A DNA stretch of 64,000 nucleotides, taken from the NCBI RefSeq assembly GCF_000383575.1, contig NZ_KB911579.1:4363424-4427423 (forward strand). The letters run 5' to 3'. The notes below the pieces were generated by a model that made no database searches, was not told the origin of the DNA, and saw nothing but the letters and a program-made list of their open reading frames with translations. The first letter of the stretch is position 1; the number at the start of each line of letters is the position of its first letter. Source of the stretch: Salinispora oceanensis (GTDB lineage: Bacteria; Actinomycetota; Actinomycetes; Mycobacteriales; Micromonosporaceae). Of this stretch, positions 26,846-35,198 are shown in pieces. Position numbers and translations under genes: made by a program.

Positions 26846-26865
26846 AGAAAACGACTATCGTTTCC
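26846..26865 (+). promoter_or_regulatory. Candidate Zur box
   Basis: The sequence AGAAAACGACTATCGTTTCC contains the inverted repeat AAACGA-CTA-TCGTTT (26849-26863). It resembles the mycobacterial Zur box layout GAAAATGA-N3-TCATTTTC with T-to-C changes. It lies 44 bases upstream of a small anchored-repeat gene. Of the three Zur-like elements in the window, this one and that at 15140 are the best supported. Confidence 0.6.
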
Positions 26866-26870
26866 AATAG

Positions 26871-26893
26871 CCGCGGTCCAAGGGGGACCGCGG
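26871..26893 (+). other. 5' leader hairpin
   Basis: A perfect 9-bp stem (26871-26879 with 26885-26893) with a 5-base loop lies between the Zur-like box and the ribosome-binding site GAAGGAG (26895-26901). No run of T follows and coding begins 16 bases later, so it is more likely an mRNA-stabilising or translation-tuning element than a terminator. Confidence 0.55.
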
Positions 26894-26908
26894 GGAAGGA
26901 GTTCCTTC

Positions 26909-27556
26909 GTGCGTAAGCCCATCCGCCTGCTGCTCGCCTCCGGGGCGGCGACCGCGGCGCTGCTCGCGGTAACGCAACCAGCGCAGGCATCACTGGTGAG
27001 GTTCAGCTCCGGGCACATCGACCTGGTCGACATCGCCTACGAGGCCGGCGAGCTGGAGCTCGGTGTCCACGACGAGGACAATGACGTCGAATACGCCACC
27101 GACGAGGTGAAGGTCGTCGTCAAGCAGCAGGCCGAGGTGACGGTCCCGAACGACCCCGCCTTCGACTTCCTCGGCACCCCCGGCGTGTCGACGGTGTGGA
27201 TCCTGCCCCAGATCCAGGACACCGACCTCGTGTGGCCCGGCGTCGCCACCGAGGAGGTCGAGGCCGGCGTCTTCACCGACGACGAGCTCACCCTCGCGGT
27301 GCAGTCGGTCAGCGGGCCCGGGGAGCTCGCCCTCTACACCGAAAACGCGGTCGGGCAGCCCAACGTCCTCGTCGACAGCGGTGCCGGTCTGCCCGACACC
27401 ATCGCCCTGAACGCTGGCGACCACCAGCACTACAACTGGGCCTTCGACCGCGCCGGCACCTACTGCGTGACCTTCAGCGCCACCGGCACCCTCGCCGACA
27501 CCGGGCAGCAGGTCAGCAGCGAGGCGGTCACCCTGCGCGTCGTGGTTCAGGGGTGA
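26909..27556 (+). CDS. Small secreted anchored-repeat protein
   Basis: A 215-residue protein: signal peptide ending near AQAS, then a single TIGR03769 domain filling the rest (GHIDLVDIAYEAGELEL, DFLGTPGVS, WILPQIQDTDLVWPGV, H172-Q-H174-YNWAF). It has no anchor, so it is secreted freely or held by partners. The domain is rich in Asp and Glu, more so than in the larger proteins. GTG 26909 has GAAGGAG seven bases upstream. It forms a two-gene unit with the next gene under a candidate Zur box. Confidence 0.8.
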   Translation: MRKPIRLLLASGAATAALLAVTQPAQASLVRFSSGHIDLVDIAYEAGELELGVHDEDNDVEYATDEVKVVVKQQAEVTVPNDPAFDFLGTPGVSTVWILPQIQDTDLVWPGVATEEVEAGVFTDDELTLAVQSVSGPGELALYTENAVGQPNVLVDSGAGLPDTIALNAGDHQHYNWAFDRAGTYCVTFSATGTLADTGQQVSSEAVTLRVVVQG

Positions 27557-27561
27557 GCACT

Positions 27562-28197
27562 ATGCACCTCCGTCGCCGAATTTTCACCGGCCTCGCCGTC
27601 ACCGCCGCGCTGCTCGCCGGCACCACCGCTACCGCTGCCGCAACGCCGATCGTGATCTCCAGCGGCCACGTTGACGTCCTCGACGTCGACTACGCCGACG
27701 GCGCACTGACCGTCAACCTGCTCGACGACGACTCGGTGGAGCGCGACCCCGCCGATGTCATCCTGAGCGTCCCCAACACCGCCAAGGTCACCGTGCCCAG
27801 CCGTAGTGAGTGGTCGTTCCTCGGCACCGACAATCAAGCGTGGGTGCTACCGCAGGCCAGCAGCTCCGATCTGCTGTGGGCAGGTTGGAACACTGAAGAG
27901 GTGCCCAGTGGCGCGTTCCAGAACAACCGGGTCACCTTCAAGCTCACCAACGTCACGGGGCCGGCCGGCTTCAGTGCCTACACCGTCTCCGGCGGCACCC
28001 CAACGGTGCTCTTCGACAGCGGTGACGGGCTCCCCGACAGCCTGAATGTCAACTACAACACCCACGCCCACGTCAACTGGGGCTTCGACGCCGCCGGCAC
28101 CTACGACGTCACCTTCGAGGTCACCGGCGTGCTCGCTGCCGACGGCACCACCATCAGTTCCGGTGCCAAGACCTGGACCTTCGAAGTCCTTCCCTGA
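27562..28197 (+). CDS. Small secreted anchored-repeat protein
   Basis: A 211-residue paralogue of the preceding protein. A signal peptide (RRRIFTGLAVTAALLAG) is followed by one TIGR03769 domain with GHVDVLDVDYADGAL, LLWAGWNTEEV and H168-A-H170-VNWGF. There is no anchor. ATG 27562 is preferred because AGGGG lies about eight bases upstream. The GTG at 27553 would instead give a four-base overlap with the previous gene. The pair probably arose by duplication. Confidence 0.8.
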   Translation: MHLRRRIFTGLAVTAALLAGTTATAAATPIVISSGHVDVLDVDYADGALTVNLLDDDSVERDPADVILSVPNTAKVTVPSRSEWSFLGTDNQAWVLPQASSSDLLWAGWNTEEVPSGAFQNNRVTFKLTNVTGPAGFSAYTVSGGTPTVLFDSGDGLPDSLNVNYNTHAHVNWGFDAAGTYDVTFEVTGVLAADGTTISSGAKTWTFEVLP

Positions 28198-28264
28198 TCC
28201 GACCCTACCCCCAGGCCGCCAACCACAGACCTGCAAGGTACGGGAATCTGTAGGCGGCTGAGCC

Positions 28265-28304
28265 GGCCGGCGCGAGCCCATCACCCCTGGGCCTCGCGCC
28301 GGCC
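28265..28304. terminator. Bidirectional hairpin terminator
   Basis: Bases 28265-28275 pair with 28294-28304, and 28276-28280 with 28288-28292, with one bulged C and a 7-base loop. It lies between the end of the anchored-repeat locus and the convergent prfH gene, so it bounds the metal locus on this side. Confidence 0.75.
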
Positions 28305-28377
28305 ATCTCCATACCAGTGCCGCCGTCCGGCCCGACGGCGGCAAGAGCCGCGCGGCGGCCGAGGCTGAGGAGGCCGG

Positions 28378-28986
28378 TCAGGGGCGTTCGATCCGCGTCG
28401 GGTCGCCCCGGACCAACTCGTCGTGGGCGCGCCTTCTGGTGGCCACCAGCGCTCGCTGGGCTGCCTCGTCGCCGACGGCGAGCCGTTGCCGTAGCAGCCG
28501 CAGGGCGATGCCGCGGTTGAGGCTGAACTGCCGCTCGGTGTCGACCACGACGGTGGTGCCGGTCGGACGATGCGTAGCCCGTACGGCGGTGCTGGCCTTG
28601 TTGCGGTGCTGGCCACCCGGCCCACCCGTGCGTACGGCAAGCACCTCCACGTCCGCCTCGGCGAACCGGGTGACCGGGGCGTCCACCTCGCACCGGCGGG
28701 CTGCGACGTACCAGTTCTTTCTGCCCTGGCCGGCGCGGTAGGGGCTGGGCGCCTGCCAGCACAACGTCCCGGTCCAGCCGTCGGCGAACGCCGCCGCCTC
28801 GGCGCCGGTGAGTCGGAGTAACACCGACCGGTAGGTGCCGGGTCGGTCACCGACGACGCTGTCCAGCCGTACCACGTCCACGTTGTTGCGGGCGGCGTCG
28901 GCCTCCAGCCGGCGCAGCAGCCGGGCCACCGCCCAGGCGCACTCCTGGGGACCCCGGCCAGCCGACAACAGCAGGTGCAGGTTCAT
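28378..28986 (-). CDS. prfH: Peptide chain release factor-like protein PrfH
   Basis: A 202-residue class I release-factor-like protein. It keeps the catalytic GGQ loop in RTGGPGGQHRNKASTAVRATH but lacks the stop-codon recognition domain of RF1 and RF2. The length and the start MNLHLLLSAGRGPQECAWAV fit PrfH. It overlaps the RtcB-family gene by four bases (ATGA). PrfH with RtcB2 is known to rescue ribosomes whose 16S rRNA has been cut in the decoding centre: PrfH releases the peptide and RtcB2 reseals the RNA. That role is family knowledge, not seen here directly. Confidence 0.88.
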   Translation of the reverse strand: MNLHLLLSAGRGPQECAWAVARLLRRLEADAARNNVDVVRLDSVVGDRPGTYRSVLLRLTGAEAAAFADGWTGTLCWQAPSPYRAGQGRKNWYVAARRCEVDAPVTRFAEADVEVLAVRTGGPGGQHRNKASTAVRATHRPTGTTVVVDTERQFSLNRGIALRLLRQRLAVGDEAAQRALVATRRRAHDELVRGDPTRIERP

Positions 28987-30170
28987 CGCTGTCCCCGTCG
29001 CCGGCGCTCCGGTCGTCGGTCGCCGCGCGGGGGCACCCCCATGTCCGGGGTCTTGTAGGTGACCACCGGGACCGTGGTCGTCACCGGAGTGGCGAGCTCA
29101 TGCGCGACCAGGTCACCCACCACCTGCTCGATTCGTTTGTACGCGGTCGGCGCCTCCTCGAAGAGCAGCTGCCGGTCGCCGCAGACCACCAGCGAACCCA
29201 GCGGGGTACGGCGCAGCTCCTTGACCGTGTGCTTGGCCCGGCCCCGGCGCAGCGCGTCCGTCCGGGACATCTTGCGGCCCGCCCCGTGCGCCACCGAATG
29301 ATTGGCCTGGGTGCCCGCGTGCCCGGCCACCAGGTACGACGGGGTGCCGCGGGTGCCGGCGACGAGCACGTCCCGGCCGTCGCCCGGTGCCGCGCCCTTC
29401 CGGTGCAGGTAGTGCCCGTCACGTACCTCGACCAGGTTGTGGCATTGGTCCACGATCGGAGCGGTCGGCTCGGCACCCAGCGCGATCGCGGCCCGGGCGG
29501 CCAGCAACCGCCGGTTCAGCGAGCCCCAGCGCACCGCGTCGTCGTGCCGCGCCAGGTACGCGGCCGGGTCCTCGGCGGGCCCGGCGCCGCGCTGCTCGGT
29601 GTGCGCGCGCAGAATCCGCTCGCCGAGGCCGCGGGATCCGCTGTGGACGACGAGGACCGTGTCACCGGCGGTGAGCCGCAGTCGTGCGGCGTGGTCCGGG
29701 TCAAGGACCTCGCCGACGCGGGCGAGCTCGACGAAGTGGTTGCCCCGCCCCACGGTACCGAGACCGTCGAGGTGGCCGGCGGGGATGTCACCGTCCAGCA
29801 CGGACCAGGCCGGGTCGCCGGCGTCTCGGACCGGGTCGAGCGGGCGGTCCAGGTCGGGGAAGCGGGCGGCGAGCCGTTCGGGTACGACCCGCTTCAGCGC
29901 GATCGGGAAGACGGCGATGCCGCAGCCGATGTCCGAGCCGACCAGGTGGGGGTAGAGCACGGTCGAGGTCATCGCGGCGCCGATCGGGGCGCCCTTGCCG
30001 GGATGCAGGTCCGGCATGCCGGCGACATGGAGCATGCCGTCGAGGGCTGCGACCTGGTGGCACTGGTCAACGGCGTCGGACTCGACCCAGCTGGTCGGGG
30101 AGGCGAAAACGGTAACGGTGGCAGGGGTGGGTGCCGGCCGGGACTCCGGCCGGGCAGGTGGAACAGACAA
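28983..30170 (-). CDS. rtcB2: RNA ligase RtcB2 (PrfH-coupled RtcB family)
   Basis: A 395-residue RtcB-family RNA 3'-phosphate ligase. Metal and GMP-binding motifs are visible: GMPDLHPGKGAPIGAA, VGSDIGCGIAVF, GTVGRGNHFVEL, VHSGSRGLGE, HRKGAAPG and the guanylylated His in HGAGRKMSR. It is shorter than canonical RtcB (about 400-480 residues) and matches the release-factor-coupled subfamily (TIGR03073). The first start is TTG 30170, with GAGAAGCGAG upstream as a modest ribosome-binding site; the conserved part begins about 20 residues later. It is the first gene of the operon with prfH. Confidence 0.88.
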   Translation of the reverse strand: MSVPPARPESRPAPTPATVTVFASPTSWVESDAVDQCHQVAALDGMLHVAGMPDLHPGKGAPIGAAMTSTVLYPHLVGSDIGCGIAVFPIALKRVVPERLAARFPDLDRPLDPVRDAGDPAWSVLDGDIPAGHLDGLGTVGRGNHFVELARVGEVLDPDHAARLRLTAGDTVLVVHSGSRGLGERILRAHTEQRGAGPAEDPAAYLARHDDAVRWGSLNRRLLAARAAIALGAEPTAPIVDQCHNLVEVRDGHYLHRKGAAPGDGRDVLVAGTRGTPSYLVAGHAGTQANHSVAHGAGRKMSRTDALRRGRAKHTVKELRRTPLGSLVVCGDRQLLFEEAPTAYKRIEQVVGDLVAHELATPVTTTVPVVTYKTPDMGVPPRGDRRPERRRRGQR

Positions 30171-30380
30171 GGACGCTCGCTTCTCGCCAAGGGATGGGTG
30201 GACCGCCGCCGATCGCGATGGCGTGGCGGCGACGAAGGTGCTGCCCTCACAACGACATGCTGCCCAGCGTCCCGGAGTTCACTGTCGCCGACAACCGACT
30301 TTCCACATTTCGAGGTGCAGTCTGTCGACCCTGCCGGTGGGCCTTGACGCTGATAGCCGCGGTAAGTTAGAAAGCCCGGC

Positions 30381-30662
30381 ATGAGCTGGGCCTGGGTCCG
30401 GACCGCGACCGTGATCGTCGTAGCGGTCGTGCTGGTGCCGCTGCTGACGCTGCACGCCTACCTGCTCCTCTGGTTCTATCCGGATCTGACTCACCACCTC
30501 CGGCCGGCGCTGTGGCTTGTGATCTTCGCGTTGACCGTGGCGGGGGCGGGATGCCTGGTGATCGGCTGGTTCCGTCGGCACCGGTCCGCGTGGTGGTGGG
30601 TCTGGCTGCCCGCGGCCGCGCTGTGTGTCGCGGCAAGTTGGCCGTTCGTCGCTCGTCTCTAG
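30381..30662 (+). CDS. Small hypothetical membrane protein
   Basis: A 93-residue protein with three hydrophobic segments (VIVVAVVLVPLLTLHAYLLL, LWLVIFALTVAGAGCLVIG, WWVWLPAAALCVAASW) joined by short basic loops. TTGACG at 30344-30349 and TTAGAA 17 bases on may form its promoter. I do not recognise the family. It is divergent from rtcB2. Confidence 0.55.
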   Translation: MSWAWVRTATVIVVAVVLVPLLTLHAYLLLWFYPDLTHHLRPALWLVIFALTVAGAGCLVIGWFRRHRSAWWWVWLPAAALCVAASWPFVARL

Positions 30663-30663
30663 A

Positions 30664-31092
30664 AACTACTGGATCGAGATGCGGTCGTCGGGCGGGACGT
30701 GGCGGCGACTGCCATATCCGGTGACGAGCCGCTGCTCGTTTACGGTGCAGTTGCTCAGCATTCCCGGCAAGACCTACCAGTTCCAGCTGCGCGCCGAAAA
30801 CATCGGCGGCTACAGCGGGCCGTCGAACACGGCGAGCGTGACCCTGACGATCACGGCGCCGAGCACGCCGGCCAGCGTACGCGCTGTGCCGCAGACCACC
30901 TCATCGGCGGTACGGATGTCGTGGAGCGCGGTGAGCCGGGCCACCGGGCGGAAAGTATGGGCACGTGGCCTGGGTGGCCGAACCGACGGCTCGTACATCA
31001 TCATCGAGGAGTGTAACTACACGACCGCCAATTCGTACTCACGGCGACGCATCAGCGCAAGCAGCGTGGATAGCTACCTCGCACTGCTGTGA
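30664..31092 (+). pseudogene. Fibronectin type III fragment
   Basis: The frame encodes the end of one Fn3 domain (FTVQLLSIPGKTYQFQLRAE, NIGGYSGPSNTASVTL) and the start of another (PSTPASVRAVPQ, RMSWSAVSRATG), with no signal peptide, start site or catalytic domain. This looks like the leftover of a secreted multi-domain protein. The downstream part (SYIIIEECNYTTANSY) ends in a stop and is not a complete domain. Confidence 0.6.
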
Positions 31093-31551
31093 GAGCGGGG
31101 GACCCGCTGGGCGAGTCGGTCGGCTTTAGCTGAAGAGGTGCTGCCGGCACAGCGACCCGCAGTCTTGGTCTTGTTGTCGGCGGCGTAGATAGTCAGGATA
31201 GCGAGGGCTGCCAGGGGTAAGAGTGGTGCGCGGCGGCACCAGAAGTCCCCACGTCGGGCTTGGTGCTCGTCCAGGCCAACACCTGAGTCGTCAGCCCGGC
31301 GACTCAGGCCTGTGCTCCGAAGGCCAATCGCCGTTGTCTCCCCAAGCTGCCCCGCATCAGCCAGGCGACCGGCGCGGCCGGCAGCGTCTTGGGTCTTGCC
31401 GGTCGGGATGCGGGAAGTATGTTTCGCTGCGGAAAATGCGGTGGGGCAGGGTAACTCGACAAGGATCTCGTAGAGCCGCGAAGCGCGTGCCCTGGCCGTG
31501 GGCCACCCCGGCGCCGCCCCGGAGTTAGGCATTCCATTTTCCTAGGAAGCT
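31093..31551. other. Non-coding or decayed stretch
   Basis: About 460 bases without a supportable gene, lying between an Fn3 fragment and an IS3 remnant. A minus-strand frame across it has no ribosome-binding site and no recognisable domain. It may be eroded mobile DNA. Confidence 0.4.
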
Positions 31552-31945
31552 CTACGGGATATGAGATACACGGGTGGTCCAACGCAGGCGCGCCATGCTG
31601 CCGTTTCCGGTGTTGTAGCGGTGTAGCCACCGGAATGGGGTCAGTCGGGCCTCGCGTTCGTCAGTAAAGGCGCGGCGGCCCTGCAGGGTCTCGCGTTTGA
31701 AGGTGGCGTTGAACGACTCCGCGGCGGCGTAGTCGGCGGAACTCCCGACCGCGCTCATCGACTGCCGGACCCCGGCTGCGGTGCAGGCCTCGGCGAAGGC
31801 CCGAGAGGTGTACTGCCTGGGCTCCGTGGTCGGTGTGCATGATCGGGCCGTGCAGGCTGCCCCGGGTGCGCTGGGCGGCGCGGAGGGCGTCGATGACCAG
31901 TTCGGTGCGCATGTGATCGGCGATCGCCCAGCCCGGCTCAGGCAT
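31552..31945 (-). mobile_element. IS3-family transposase remnant (3' part, frameshifted)
   Basis: Two minus-strand frames together give the C-terminal half of an IS3 OrfB integrase. The first frame reads GWAIADHMRTELVIDAL and PIMHTDHGAQ. After a frame change, the second reads QYTSRAFAEAC and SFNATFKRETLQGRRAFT. The break is an extra CAGG next to an existing CAG, which looks like a 4-base duplication. The N-terminus and the DDE part before GWAIADH are missing, and the last residues after RYNT are degenerate. No terminal repeats could be paired. It is not functional. Confidence 0.78.
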
Positions 31946-32072
31946 CCCGGGCCGATGCTGCCGTCTGGTTGAGGTTGATGCCCCAGAAGAACAGGTACTT
32001 CACCTGCCCGCCGGCATCGGCGATCGCCTGCAGTTCGGGCAGGCTGAGCGGCGGTGAAGCAATCTCCGGCAT
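31946..32072 (-). pseudogene. Truncated NADAR-family gene
   Basis: From ATG 32072 the minus strand reads PELQAIADAGGQVKYLFFWG, which matches the start of NADAR-family proteins (YbiA-like, acting on ADP-ribose or riboflavin intermediates). A missing C then shifts the frame. In the next frame the family sequence continues as HQPQPDGSIGPGCLS and stops at the IS3 remnant. The rest of the gene is absent on the other side, so the insertion was followed by deletion. Confidence 0.65.
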
Positions 32073-32139
32073 ATCCAGCAGGCTGCCGGAACCAGCCACT
32101 AACGCGCTATTGATTTGGCTGCCAGGAGTAGCCGGCCTT

Positions 32140-34361
32140 TCAGTCTTTGGACGGGTGCCAGGTGCGTACGGCGCGTGCGGCTGTGGTGCCGCAGAGCAGG
32201 GTGAGAGCAATGGCGATAGCGGCGATGCCGAGTAGCGCTGCCGACAACACTGGTACGGAGACTTCGCCGGTCCTGCGGATCTGTAGGGCCAGCGTTCCGA
32301 GGAAGGCGGCGACGAGCGCGCCGATCACCGCGGAGACGATGAGCGGCAGGGCGAGGTTCCAGGCGGCGATGCCGAGGTAGAGGCGGGTGCGGGCGTCGTA
32401 TGTGGTGAGTACGCCGAGGGAACGGATCTGGCTGAGGAAGATTCCGGTGGCGGCCAGGATGCCGGCGAGGGCGAGGATGGTCACGCCGGCTGCGCCGAAG
32501 GAGAGCACCCAGTTGAAGACGGCGGCTCCGGCGAGTCCGCCGCCGATCCACTCTTGGCCGGGAGTCGAGATGTGCGGTTTAGCCAGCTCCCGGTACGCGG
32601 TGCCGGCGATGGCGTTGACCCCGCTGTCGCCGTCGGGGTTGAGTACGAAGAAGCCGTCCACTTCGCCGGACGGTGGCGGGGTCGTGGCGATAGTGAACCG
32701 GGGGCTGGAGATTTCGGTGTCGTGCTGGAGGACCCGGCCGGTGCGGTTGATGGTGGTGTAGAGTCCTCGATCGGGGTGGCGGCGGTGGGGCAGGTCGACA
32801 GCTGTCCCAATGACCGCAGTGCTGGGCATATTGCCACGAGCGTTCGACCCGCCGGGGTGGTGTAGGTGGCCAAGACGCGATCCGGGCCAATGCGGTCGAT
32901 GAACCGCTGCGCTTCCTGCGGCTGTGCGTCACCGCGAACGGTGACGAGTTGGTTGCCGACAACGACGGCGGAGGCGGTGACCCCGTTCGCGATTCCGTGG
33001 GTGCGCTGCACGATCCACTCCTGCTGGACCTGCACCTGAACGAGCAGGCCGAGGCCGATGACGAAGGCCGCGCACAGCTGCGCCACGAGCACGGGACGTG
33101 CGCTGAGCCAACGGCCACCGACGATTGCCGACGGCCGGCCTCGTCGCGCGCCGTGACGAGCGATGAGTCGGCCGCCGGCGCCAGCCCAACCGGCCAGAAC
33201 GGCGGGCAGCAGCGCCAGGGCGAGGACCGTGGCGATGAGGAAGGCGGCCAGCCCGACCGAGGATCCGGCGCCGGCACCGTCGCGGGCGGTGCTGGCCCCC
33301 CAGACTGCCAGGATGATCGCCAGCGGGAACAAGGCCCTGATCGGCCGCCCGAACCGTTGTTGGATCCGACGCGGTGCGGTCTCCGAAGCGGCGCGGCTGC
33401 GTAGCTGCGCGACCAGTACGAGGGCCAGCACCGCGGCCGCGGTGGCGAGCGCCAGCAGCGGGAGCCCGGCACGGAAGCGGGCCAACACGTCAGCCTTGAC
33501 GACATGGTCGACTACCGGCAGCGGTACGTCGACCACGGTCGTGGCCGCCGCGGCGAGCGCCCCCACCAGGGTGCCGACCGTGACGGGGAGCGCGGCCTCA
33601 CCCAGGAGGAGGTAGGCGCGGGCGGAGCGCGGGGCGCCGAGGGCGTCGAGCAGGGCCAGCCGCCGGTCACGCCGCTCAGCGTTACTACGCACCGCGAGCA
33701 ACAACAACAGTGCGGCGGGGAGGGCGATCAGACACGCCGCCAGGATGAAGAAGTCGATATCTGTCCACTTGCCGTAGTTCGTATCGGTCCTGGTGGTTCG
33801 ATCGACCACCATCTGTTGTTTGTCGACACCGAACCCGCTGATAGCCACGAGCCCGTCCCGCCGGTCGAAGGCGGCATCGGTGCGGGGCCGATAGTAGGCG
33901 AGCCGTTCCTGGTCGGCGGCGAGACCTTCGGCGCCGATGGTGCCCCCAACCCGCCCGTAGCGTTCGGTCAGCTGATCCCGGCCCGCCTGGTCAAGCAGCG
34001 ACGGGGAGACGAAGACTTCCCCCGGGGCGGGCCACCGGGACAGCCCGGGTGGCGGCGCCGCGTCCGCGCGGCTCGGCGCCAGATACACGACGAGGAACTG
34101 ACGGTTGTTCACCCGGTCTGCATGCGGGATCCACCGGGCGACCGCGCTTTCCTCCTGCCCCTGGACCAGGAACACCGGCTCCCGTGCGGCGACGCTTGTG
34201 TTCCGCGCGTCGTACATGGCCGCGATACTGATGAAGGTCCACGCGGTGAGCAGGGTCACCGCGGCAGCCACGGCCAGGGACCACCGATGCGTCACGGCAC
34301 CAGCGCCGGCCCGTCGCCCCGCGCGGTGACCGGCAGCGAGCAGCACGAACGCACGGTTCAC
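32140..34361 (-). pseudogene. FtsX/MacB-type ABC transporter permease, frameshifted
   Basis: The GTG start at 34361 overlaps the ATPase stop as GTGA. The frame runs through an N-terminal membrane segment, a large extracytoplasmic region, several membrane segments (FFILAACLIALPAALLLLLA) and a second periplasmic domain up to about LGQLSTCPTAATPI. The family sequence then continues in another frame as DRGLYTTINRTGRVLQ and ends with membrane segments including FGAAGVTILALAGILAATGI. One indel near 32770-32800 explains this. It could be a true mutation, a sequencing error, or two separate polypeptides with an internal ATG at 32829. Together the parts would make about 730 residues, normal for the family. 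Confidence 0.72.
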
Positions 34362-35044
34362 GAGCTACCCGTCGGCATCGCGGTGAGTCGGCCCGCGTCG
34401 AGGGCGAGCTGCTGATCCGCGCGCGCGGCGACCCGGTCGTTGTGCGTGACGACGATCAGCGCGCAGCCGTACCGGCGCGGCAGGTCGAACAGGAGATCGC
34501 TGACGACCTGCCCCGAGGCGCTGTCGAGAGATCCGGTCGGCTCGTCCGCCAGGATGACACCGGGCCGCGTGATCAACGCGCGCGCCACCGCGACCCGTTG
34601 GCGCTCACCGCCGGACAAGGTAGCGGACGCGGCGTCGGCGAGCTCTCCAACACCAAGATCATGCAGCAGTGTCTTCCCCCGCTCGTAGCTCGCCCGCCGC
34701 GGTGCGGAATTCAACAGTGCCGGCAGCGTCACGTTCTCCAACGGCGTCAACTCGGGCAGTAGCTCACCGAACTGATACACCAAGCCGACCGACCGCAGCC
34801 GCAACGCCGATCGCGCCCTCGGCGGCAGACTTGTCAGTTCTTGGCCGTTGATCCAGACGCGACCACCCGCCACTGGCAGGATCCCCGCGAGGCACATCAG
34901 CAGCGTCGTCTTCCCCGTGCCGCTGGGCCCGGTCACCGCCAACGACGTCCGCGACGGCACGTCGAACGAAACGTCACCGAAAATTTCACGTTCGGCCACC
35001 GCATAGCGTAGCGCCTCGGCCCGCACCGTAGAGGTTTCCCTCAT
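34358..35044 (-). CDS. ABC transporter ATP-binding protein (LolD/MacB type)
   Basis: A 228-residue ATPase with Walker A GPSGTGKTTLL, signature LSGGERQRV, Walker B VILADEPTGSLD and the family's VYQFGELLPELTPLENV. ATG 35044 is chosen because GGGGAGGG lies just upstream and the domain begins there. It is coupled to the FtsX-type permease. If that permease is truly broken, this ATPase has no partner in the window. Confidence 0.85.
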   Translation of the reverse strand: MRETSTVRAEALRYAVAEREIFGDVSFDVPSRTSLAVTGPSGTGKTTLLMCLAGILPVAGGRVWINGQELTSLPPRARSALRLRSVGLVYQFGELLPELTPLENVTLPALLNSAPRRASYERGKTLLHDLGVGELADAASATLSGGERQRVAVARALITRPGVILADEPTGSLDSASGQVVSDLLFDLPRRYGCALIVVTHNDRVAARADQQLALDAGRLTAMPTGSS

Positions 35045-35186
35045 TGCGCCCTCCCCGGGACATGCGACGTGGGCCAGCATAGATACTGACCCACTCCAGA
35101 TCGAACGGACACCCGGCGATGCCAAACTATGTCCTGCCGGTTACGGACCTGGGAATGAAAGCGGAATCGGGGTTGCGGGCGCCTCC

Positions 35187-35192
35187 TAGGAT
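35187..35192 (+). promoter_or_regulatory. -10 element of a probable leaderless promoter
   Basis: TAGGAT ends seven bases before the ATG at 35199 and no ribosome-binding site precedes that codon. This spacing is typical of leaderless transcripts in actinobacteria. No good -35 box is visible. Confidence 0.5.
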
Positions 35193-35198
35193 CGCGAT

